In this document: piece after piece, positions 58,386 to 64,000 of the stretch | How positions within the stretch are numbered: position 1 is the stretch's first letter | How the letters are laid out: each line of letters starts with the position of its first letter | DNA from: Amycolatopsis bullii | Lineage (GTDB): Bacteria; Actinomycetota; Actinomycetes; Mycobacteriales; Pseudonocardiaceae | Assembly (NCBI RefSeq): GCF_014654205.1 | Contig: NZ_BNAW01000022.1 | Span: forward strand, 62,001-126,000 | Direction: 5' to 3' | DNA length: 64,000 nucleotides | Position numbers and translations under genes: made by a program | Notes under the pieces: model-generated | The model's database searches: none | What the model was told of the DNA's origin: nothing | Seen by the model: only the letters and a program-made list of their open reading frames with translations

Positions 58386-58856
58386 GTGTCAAGCGAGCGA
58401 ACGAAACTCGTCGAAGAGGTCCTGCTCAGGTCGCGGGAGCTGTCGACGGAGACGGTCATGTTCCACACCGCCATCGCCGCAACTCGGGGGCTGTCGGCGG
58501 TGGAGACCAAGGTCCTCGACTACCTCGCGCGCTTCGGCTCGCAGACGCCGAAGGAGCTCGCGCGGCTGTCGGGGCTCGCGCCCGCGTCGGTGACGGCGAT
58601 GATCGACCGGCTGGAGGGCAAGGGCATCGTCAACCGCGAGCCGCACCCGGACGACCGGCGCAAGATCCTCATCGCCCTGGACCTGCGGTCCATCGAGAGC
58701 GGCGTGCACCTGTGGGACCACCTCGTCAAGGGCATGCACGAGCTCTGCGACCGCTACACCGACGACGAGCTGCGGACGATCATCGGGTTCGTCCGGACCG
58801 CCACCGCGCTCACCCACGAGTCGACGGAGAAGCTGACCGCCGCCACGAACGAGTGA
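58386..58856 (+). CDS. MarR family regulator
   Basis: A 156-residue winged-helix regulator. The recognition region is TPKELARLSGLAPASVTAMIDRLEGKG and the wing is EPHPDDRRKILIAL. Terminal helices provide the dimer interface. A leaderless GTG start follows TAGGCT by seven bases. Divergent from the FAD monooxygenase, it is the natural candidate repressor of that gene and of itself; the ligand is likely the monooxygenase substrate. Confidence 0.92.
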   Translation: MSSERTKLVEEVLLRSRELSTETVMFHTAIAATRGLSAVETKVLDYLARFGSQTPKELARLSGLAPASVTAMIDRLEGKGIVNREPHPDDRRKILIALDLRSIESGVHLWDHLVKGMHELCDRYTDDELRTIIGFVRTATALTHESTEKLTAATNE

Positions 58857-58925
58857 GTTTAAGGGCGCAAAACAGGGTCTCGTGCCACGCTCCCAAGGTC
58901 GTCTCGGCCCCGGAGGTGGCGAGGA

Positions 58926-59694
58926 GTGCCGTTGCCCGAAAGACCGCTTCGCCCGATTCTCGTGCTGGCACTGGTCTTCCTGGCCTCGGCCTTCGTGCCG
59001 TCGGCGGGTGCGGCCGCCGCCCCGCCGTTCGAGGTGGGGTACGACGCCGTGGTGTACGGCGACTTCGTCTACGCGGGCAACGGCGTCCTGCGCTGCCCGG
59101 TCGCCGCCGACGGCGGGACGGTCGCCACCGCGGCGGCGTGCGCGAACACCGCCGACCGCAAGGACGCCCTGGCGAACGGACGTCCGGAGCGGGGCCTGCA
59201 CTAAGACCTTCGACGAGCTGAAACCCACGACAGGAAGAACCGTGGCCGCCGGAACGGCGAAGGCCTACACCTGCACCCGCAAAGCGCCGTCCGACGACTT
59301 CGGGCAAGCGCTCGAGATCACCGGAATTGACCCCAGTGGTCGCACCGTGCAATCGACCGGTGACACAAAAGTCGACGTCATCCACCCTGGCATCGCGGTG
59401 ATGAAAGACGCGGCACCGTACGAAGTCCGGGAAGGCGGCACCGTCACGTTTTCGATCCTGGTCAAGAACACCAGTGACGTCCCGCTCGTCGACGTGACCG
59501 TCGCCGACGACCACACGCCGTCGTGCGCGCACGCCGCAACCACGCTGGCCGTGGACGCCGAACTTTCGTACACCTGCACAACGACCGCCGGGAAAGTTGG
59601 CTTCACGAGCAAAGCAACCGCCACCGGTCAAGACCCGACCCGTCGTCCGGTGAGTGGGTCCGGCGAAGCGGCCTTCGTGGTCCGAATGCGCTGA
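58926..59694 (+). pseudogene. Frameshifted gene for a secreted DUF11/DUF7507-like repeat protein
   Basis: Part 1 (to the TAA at 59202-59204) has a signal peptide (ILVLALVFLASAFVPSAGAA) and a mature N-terminus with paired Cys. Part 2, in the next frame, continues with CTKTFDELKPTTGRTVAAG, then an Ig-like domain (GGTVTFSILVKNTSDVPLVDVTVADD) typical of extracellular conserved-repeat proteins, to 59694. Removing one base near 59170-59190 joins them into one ~255-residue protein. Either a recent mutation or a sequencing error. Start GTG 58926 or TTG 58932 after GAGGAG. Confidence 0.75.
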
Positions 59695-59812
59695 ACGGAG
59701 TAACGCGGAAGCGCCCGATTGCCCCGAAATCCATACCTGTCGCCGACGGGAAATGTGACCAGGGCGTTCGTAGGGTTCTCGCCGTAATTGTCCCGTGATA
59801 CGTTCCTGCGCC

Positions 59813-60538
59813 GTGTCCCCCATTGGTGAACGTGCTCACGTGGTGATGGTGTCACTCAGTGTGCTGCTCGGCGTTTTTTCCGCCGCGGCCGGCACCTGGA
59901 TGGCCACCGCGGAAGGAAACACCGCCGAGCTCGGCGCCGCGGCGCTGGTCCTGCCGAACGAGCGCGCCGGCGCCGGCGCCGGCAGCGGAACCGACCTCGC
60001 CGGAGGTCAGGTCCAGACCACCACCCCCGGTCAGCCGCCCGCCCCCACCGCCTCGGCCCCCGCGCCGACGACGTCCAGCGCCCAGCCCACGCCGACCGAG
60101 ACGTCCGCCGCGCCGCAGCCGTCGACGTCCGAGGCCCCACCTCCGCCGTCGAGCACCAAGCCCGCGGCGCCTTCCGTGACCGCTCAAGTCATCGCGCTGG
60201 TCAACGACGAACGGGCGAAGGCCGGCTGCGACCCGCTGACCGAGGAATCCCACGTCACGAAGGCCGCGCAGGACTTCAGCGACCTGATGTCGGAGAAGAA
60301 CTTCTTCTCCCACACCAGCCCCGACGGCACGACGTTCGACCAGCGCATCAAGCAGGCCGGCTACCCGAAGCCGGGCGCGGAGAACATCGCGCGGGGGCAG
60401 ACGTCCGCGGCGAAGGTCATGGACTCCTGGATGAACTCCGAAGGCCACCGCGCGAACATCCTGAACTGCTCGCTCAAGAAGATCGGGGTCGGCGTCACCA
60501 CCGACGGCTGGTACTGGGTCCAGGACTTCGGGTACTGA
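59813..60538 (+). CDS. Membrane-anchored/secreted CAP (SCP-like) domain protein
   Basis: A 241-residue protein. The N-terminal hydrophobic segment (VVMVSLSVLLGVFSAAAGTWMA) acts as signal or anchor. A ~95-residue Pro/Thr/Ser-rich linker follows, then a CAP domain (VIALVNDERAKAGCDPL; FSHTSPDGTTFDQRI; ENIARGQTSAAKVMDSWMNSEGHRANILN; GVGVTTDGWYWVQDFG). Bacterial CAP proteins are extracellular, with roles in stress or possibly binding lipids; no activity is proven. The extended -10 TGATACGTT eight bases before GTG 59813 favours this leaderless start over GTG 59795. Confidence 0.88.
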   Translation: MSPIGERAHVVMVSLSVLLGVFSAAAGTWMATAEGNTAELGAAALVLPNERAGAGAGSGTDLAGGQVQTTTPGQPPAPTASAPAPTTSSAQPTPTETSAAPQPSTSEAPPPPSSTKPAAPSVTAQVIALVNDERAKAGCDPLTEESHVTKAAQDFSDLMSEKNFFSHTSPDGTTFDQRIKQAGYPKPGAENIARGQTSAAKVMDSWMNSEGHRANILNCSLKKIGVGVTTDGWYWVQDFGY

Positions 60539-60566
60539 GGGCCGCTGAGGCCCGCTAAGGGCCCCG

Positions 60567-61568
60567 TTAAGGCTTGCTCCACCGCTCGGCGATGTCGCCG
60601 TACCGCGCCAGCACCGTCGCCCGCAGGTCCGGATCGGACCGCGGCACCGGCTCGATGAACACCTCGGTGACGTCGTGGAACGACTCCGTCAGCTCCGAAG
60701 CGAGCCGGACGCACGCGCGTTCGAGGTCCGCGGCGCCGAGCGAGTCGTCGAAGTCGACGCGGGTGCAGACCAGCACCTGGTCGGTGCCCATCAGCATGGT
60801 CTGCAGGTCGACGAGGGCCTCGATCTCCGGCGCGGCGGTCAGGTGTTCGCGGATGCCGCGGACCAGGGTCGGGTCGGCCTGGCGCCCGACCAGCAGGCCG
60901 CGGTTGGTGCGGCCGAGCAGGTAGGCGACGCAGGCGAGCAGCAGGCCGATGGCGATCGACGCGATGCCGTCCCAGACCTCGGAGCCGGTGAGCTGGTGCA
61001 GCCCGATGCCGCCGAACGCGAGCAGCAGGCCGACCAGCGCGGCCGAGTCCTCGAACAGGACCGTCTTCGGCGTCGGGTCGTCGATGAGCCGCAGGTACGT
61101 CCACAGCGAGCGGTTCTCCGCGCGGGACTCCCGCACGACCTGCCGCACCGCCTGCAGCCACGACGTGCCTTCGAGCAGGAACGCCACGGCGAGGACGATG
61201 TAGCTGAGCAGCGACGTGCTCTGCGCCTCGCCGTGCCCGAACAGCGTCGAGACGCCTTCGTAGAGCGCGAACATCGCGCCCGAGGCGAAGATCGAGACGG
61301 CCGCGAGCAGCGACCAGAAGTACCGCTCCTTGCCGTAGCCGAAGGGGTGCACGCGGTCGGCGGGGCGCTCGGAGCGCTTCAACGCGGTCAGCAGCAGGAC
61401 TTCGGTGATCGTGTCGGCCACCGAGTGCGCCGCTTCGGACAGCATCGCGCCCGAGCCGGTGATGATGCCCGCGATCAGCTTCATGATGGCGATCGCCAGG
61501 TTCACCCCGCCGGCCAGCAGGACGGTCAGGGTGCTTTCGCCGCCGGAGTTGCCGGATTCCTCGCTCAC
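60567..61568 (-). CDS. Cation diffusion facilitator (CDF) family transporter
   Basis: A 333-residue membrane protein with six hydrophobic segments. The first pair has the CDF signature (LIAGIITGSGAMLSEAAHSVADTITEVLLL) with metal-site His/Asp; HPFGYGKERYFWSLLAA is also diagnostic, and the second metal site is in FEDSAALVGLLLAFGG. The C-terminal cytoplasmic domain (ALVDLQTMLMGTDQVLVCTRVDFDD) is short. It exports Zn2+, Fe2+ or similar ions in exchange for protons. GTG 61568 lies seven bases after TACGCT, so it is probably leaderless. Confidence 0.92.
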   Translation of the reverse strand: MSEESGNSGGESTLTVLLAGGVNLAIAIMKLIAGIITGSGAMLSEAAHSVADTITEVLLLTALKRSERPADRVHPFGYGKERYFWSLLAAVSIFASGAMFALYEGVSTLFGHGEAQSTSLLSYIVLAVAFLLEGTSWLQAVRQVVRESRAENRSLWTYLRLIDDPTPKTVLFEDSAALVGLLLAFGGIGLHQLTGSEVWDGIASIAIGLLLACVAYLLGRTNRGLLVGRQADPTLVRGIREHLTAAPEIEALVDLQTMLMGTDQVLVCTRVDFDDSLGAADLERACVRLASELTESFHDVTEVFIEPVPRSDPDLRATVLARYGDIAERWSKP

Positions 61569-61585
61569 CCCGGTGAGCGTAGTGC

Positions 61586-62017
61586 TCAGAGGCGGCGCAG
61601 GCCGTGCAGAACGCGTTCCATGAGCGCCATCGCCGGACGCCCGTCGGCGTTGGTCCGGCTGTCGTGGATGGTCACCAGGCCCTGCTCGGCCATGTCGTCG
61701 AGCAGGACGCGCACGACGCCGAGCGGCACGCTCAGCGTGGCCGCAACCTCGGCGACCGAACGCGGGTGGAGGCACAGCGAGCGCACCGAGCGGATCTCGC
61801 CGGTCACCCGGGCGCCGTCCCAGTGCGCCTCGGCCCGGGTGGAGACCATCGCCTCGATCGCGAGGTGCCGCCGAGACTGCGTCCGGCCGCGCGTGAGGAC
61901 GTACGGGCGCACGAGGGTGCGTTGCGTGGGTACGTAGTCCTGGGCGAGCCGGATTTCGTCCGGGATGGGGTGGAGTGCGTGTCGGCCGGTCGTAGTGGTC
62001 CGCCGGTCCTCGGCCAT
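61586..62017 (-). CDS. DUF742 protein (orphan CVN-operon component)
   Basis: A 143-residue protein with RTLVRPYVLTRGRTQSRRHLAIEAMVSTR at its core, followed by a winged-helix-like segment SLCLHPRSVAEVAATLSVPLGVVRVLLDDMAEQGLVTI. In streptomycetes DUF742 proteins (CvnC) sit in conservon operons with a sensor kinase, a roadblock protein and a small GTPase. None of these is present here, so it is an orphan. GGGGGCGG precedes the ATG. Confidence 0.9.
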   Translation of the reverse strand: MAEDRRTTTTGRHALHPIPDEIRLAQDYVPTQRTLVRPYVLTRGRTQSRRHLAIEAMVSTRAEAHWDGARVTGEIRSVRSLCLHPRSVAEVAATLSVPLGVVRVLLDDMAEQGLVTIHDSRTNADGRPAMALMERVLHGLRRL

Positions 62018-62335
62018 CCGTGCCGCCCCCTGTTTCCGTGATCGTCAAAGGTGCCCTCGCTGGCAACGGCGGCGGCGAGGAAAGGCCAGGATACGCCGCT
62101 TGTCCAGGGTTCAGGCCGTCGTTTCTCCTCAACCTGATGGGCCATTTCAGTGATTATCATGAACATCTTTCAGGAAAACGATTACCGTGACGAAGTCCCA
62201 GCTAGCGGGCCTGTCGAGCAGGACAAAGATGTGACAACGGGTAGCGGAATGGCTACCTGATCACCAATCTTCGTGATCACGAAAACGGCCCCGGCCAGGA
62301 GACCTGACCGGGGCCGTGCGTTCTCGGGAAATGTG
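62018..62335. other. 318-bp intergenic interval with several dyads
   Basis: It holds perfect dyads GGTAGC-GGAATG-GCTACC (62240-62257) and TGATCAC-8-GTGATCA (62258-62279), then the terminator at 62285-62317. A 33-codon reading frame (62159-62260) lacks GC-rich third positions and a clear ribosome site, so it is not called a gene. The segment is AT-richer than its surroundings and may be the regulatory region of a small RNA. Confidence 0.4.
62285..62317 (-). terminator. Terminator of the Fe-S oxidoreductase gene
   Basis: The ACGGCCCCGG/CCGGGGCCGT stem (10 bp, with a further AGG/CCT pairing inside) is followed on the minus strand by GTTTTCG. It begins 19 bp after the stop codon. Confidence 0.85.
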
Positions 62336-64000
62336 TCACTCTTCCGCGAGCGACGGCGCTCCCAGCGCGATCGGCTTCGGTTCCGGCTTGCGCTTGACCG
62401 ACTCCAGCAGCATCTGCGCGACGTCGACGATCTCGACCTTCTCGCTCGCCGTGCCGTCGCTCTGCCGCGCGGTGAGGCCGTCGTTCAGCATCACCTTGCA
62501 GAACGGGCAGCCGGTCGCGATCTTCGACGGCGCGGTGCCGAGCGCCTCGTCGACGCGCTCGATGTTGATCCGCTTGCCGATCTTCTCTTCCATCCACATC
62601 CGAGCGCCGCCGGCACCGCAGCACATCGACTTGTCGCCGTGCCGCGGCATCTCGCGCAGCTGCGCGCCGGTCGCGCCGACCAGCTCGCGCGGCGCCTCGT
62701 ACACCTTGTTGTGGCGGCCGAGGTAGCACGGGTCGTGGTAGGTGACGTCCTCGGCGACCGGCGCCACCGGCACCAGCTGCTTCTCGCGCACCAGGCGGTT
62801 CAGCAGCTGCGTGTGGTGCACGACGTCGAACTGGCCGCCCAGCTCCGGGTACTCGTTGGCGAGGGTGTTGAAGCAGTGCGCGCAGGTCACTACGACCTTG
62901 CGGGCCTTGCGCTCGCGGCCCTCGAACACCGAGTTCAGCACCTCGACGTTCTGCTGGGCCAGCATCTGGAACAGGAACTCGTTGCCGGCGCGGCGGGCCG
63001 GGTCACCGGTGCAGGTCTCCTCCGAGCCGAGCACGGTGTACTTGACGCCCGCCATGTGCAGGAGCTCCGCGACCGCCCGCGTGGTCTTCTTCGCGCGGTC
63101 CTCGAACGCGCCCGCGCAGCCGACCCAGAACAGGTACTCGGCGTCGCCGAGGTCGCCGTCGAAGACCGGGACCTCGAAGTCCAGGTCCTCGGTCCAGGCC
63201 AGCCGGTCCTTGGCGTTCTGGCCCCACGGGTTGCCCTTGTTCTCCAGGTTCTTGAACATGCCGTTCAGCTCGCTGGGGAACGCCGACTCGATCATCACCT
63301 GGTAGCGGCGCATGTCGACGATGTGGTCGACGTGCTCGATGTCGACCGGGCACTGCTCGACGCAGGCGCCGCAGCTGGTGCAGGACCACAGGACGTCCGG
63401 GTCGATGACGCCGCCGTCGTCGCCGACCAGGGCCTTCTGCGACTCGGCGATCGCGAGGACGTCGATCCCGGCGTACATGTTGTCGCCGGAAAGACCGACC
63501 TCGTCGCCCGCCATGTCGCGCTTGCCGCCGGCCAGCAGGTACGGCGCCTTCGCGTAGGCGTGGTCACGCAGCTGCGTGATGACCAGCTTCGGCGAGAGCG
63601 GCTTGCCCGTGTTCCACGCGGGGCACTGCTCCTGGCAGCGGCCGCACTCGGTGCACGTCGAGAAGTCCAGCCAGCCCTTCCAGCTGAAGTCCTCGATCTT
63701 GCCGACGCCGAAGGTGTCCTCGTCCGGGTCGGCTTCCTCCAGGTCGAGGACCTTGCCGCCGCTCATCATCGGCTTGAGCGCGCCCAGGGCGACGCCGCCG
63801 TCGTCCTCGCGCTTGAAGTAGATGTTGAAGAAGGCGCTGAAGCGGTGCCACGCGATGCCCATGGTCATCGTGCGCGCGACGACGATCAGCCAAACCGTGG
63901 CGCTCATCAGCTTGACGAACGCGAAGATCGTCACCAGGTTCGGGCTGGGCGGCAGCAGCTGGCCGATCGGGTTCGAGACGAAGGACGCCCACAGCGGCCC
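62336..64000 (-). CDS. Heterodisulfide-reductase-like Fe-S membrane oxidoreductase (5' end outside window)
   Basis: At least 554 residues remain; the frame is open to the right edge, so the N-terminus is missing. The visible N-terminal part has a membrane helix (FAFVKLMSATVWLIVVARTM). Two 4Fe-4S motifs follow: CTECGRCQEQCP and CTSCGACVEQCP. Two CCG domains follow (VGCAGAFEDR.., CAHCFNTL, DPCYLGRH.., MCCGAGG). It matches the Rv0338c type, which fuses a nitrate-reductase-gamma-like membrane domain to an HdrD-like reductase. It probably moves electrons between a quinone pool and a soluble acceptor. Confidence 0.93.
   Translation of the reverse strand, partial: GPLWASFVSNPIGQLLPPSPNLVTIFAFVKLMSATVWLIVVARTMTMGIAWHRFSAFFNIYFKREDDGGVALGALKPMMSGGKVLDLEEADPDEDTFGVGKIEDFSWKGWLDFSTCTECGRCQEQCPAWNTGKPLSPKLVITQLRDHAYAKAPYLLAGGKRDMAGDEVGLSGDNMYAGIDVLAIAESQKALVGDDGGVIDPDVLWSCTSCGACVEQCPVDIEHVDHIVDMRRYQVMIESAFPSELNGMFKNLENKGNPWGQNAKDRLAWTEDLDFEVPVFDGDLGDAEYLFWVGCAGAFEDRAKKTTRAVAELLHMAGVKYTVLGSEETCTGDPARRAGNEFLFQMLAQQNVEVLNSVFEGRERKARKVVVTCAHCFNTLANEYPELGGQFDVVHHTQLLNRLVREKQLVPVAPVAEDVTYHDPCYLGRHNKVYEAPRELVGATGAQLREMPRHGDKSMCCGAGGARMWMEEKIGKRINIERVDEALGTAPSKIATGCPFCKVMLNDGLTARQSDGTASEKVEIVDVAQMLLESVKRKPEPKPIALGAPSLAEE

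Noticed and set aside
62159..62260. A 33-codon frame starting MNIFQEND
   Set aside because: Third positions are only ~58% GC, no clear ribosome site, and it is covered by dyads; kept as a note in the intergenic entry.
1..64000. CRISPR arrays, transposases, prophage and biosynthetic gene clusters
   Set aside because: No regularly spaced repeats, no recombinase or phage genes and no core biosynthetic enzymes were seen.

Overview
The window is a 64-kb stretch of chromosome from a very GC-rich actinomycete. Codon third positions are almost all G or C, GTG starts are common, and many starts lie about 6-7 nt after a -10 box, as expected for leaderless mRNAs. Gene content points to Pseudonocardiaceae, most likely Amycolatopsis or a close relative. 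This is inferred from protein families and local gene order (fadA2/fabG4/htdX, a fadE5-type gene, the ATP-grasp/alpha-E/transglutaminase operon, tRNA-Gly beside dcd, a Rv0338c-like Fe-S protein), not from a database match.

Layout. 1-4.6 kb: end of an AhpD-like gene, a MarR-GNAT fusion, a small basic protein, an AAA ATPase, a TipA-type MerR regulator and a DoxX protein. 4.6-8.8 kb: a fatty-acid module, with thiolase divergent from FabG4-like ketoreductase and HtdX-like dehydratase, and a TetR gene whose upstream site resembles the operator between thiolase and fabG4. 8.9-12 kb: tandem SCP2-like proteins, a SitI3-like protein, an SRA-HNH (probable type IV restriction) nuclease and FxsA. 12.5-16.6 kb: two TetR genes, one divergent from a quinone oxidoreductase and one upstream of an ABC exporter. 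16.7-20.3 kb: the branched-chain 2-oxoacid dehydrogenase operon (E1-alpha, E1-beta, E2; no E3). 20.7-23.8 kb: an M20 peptidase, then a TetR gene divergent from a saccharopine-dehydrogenase-like protein across a large perfect inverted repeat. 23.8-27.2 kb: ATP-grasp/alpha-E/transglutaminase operon. 27.4-30 kb: polar amino-acid ABC importer. 30-38.5 kb: a large beta-solenoid membrane protein, SRPBCC, SMI1/KNR4, an NHL-thioredoxin protein, a GroES-like protein and a VanW protein.

38.5-44.9 kb: LRR and XRE genes divergent from an MFS pump, GlsB, FadE5-like acyl-CoA dehydrogenase and a LuxR-type response regulator. 45-52.6 kb: Mug glycosylase, an untracked 58-residue membrane protein, VanZ, Gfo/Idh oxidoreductase, alpha/beta hydrolase, secreted 5'-nucleotidase, YjbR, GNAT, a deazaflavin-type oxidoreductase and an unknown protein. 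52.6-53.5 kb: a wrecked cytochrome P450 gene carrying a repeat fragment. 53.6-58.9 kb: YciI plus ECF42 sigma factor, tRNA-Gly, an MpaB-type oxygenase, dcd, and a FAD monooxygenase divergent from its probable MarR regulator. 58.9-64 kb: a frameshifted secreted protein, a CAP protein, a cation-efflux protein, an orphan DUF742 protein and the start-truncated Fe-S oxidoreductase.

The main theme is local autoregulation. At least seven regulator genes have clear dyad operators in their own or divergent promoters, several lying inside the -35/-10 spacer. The region is compact: many convergent genes overlap at their stop codons, while textbook hairpin terminators occur only at selected junctions. No CRISPR array, integrase, transposase or prophage was seen. 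Mobile-like signals are limited to two dispersed intergenic repeat families and the broken P450 gene.
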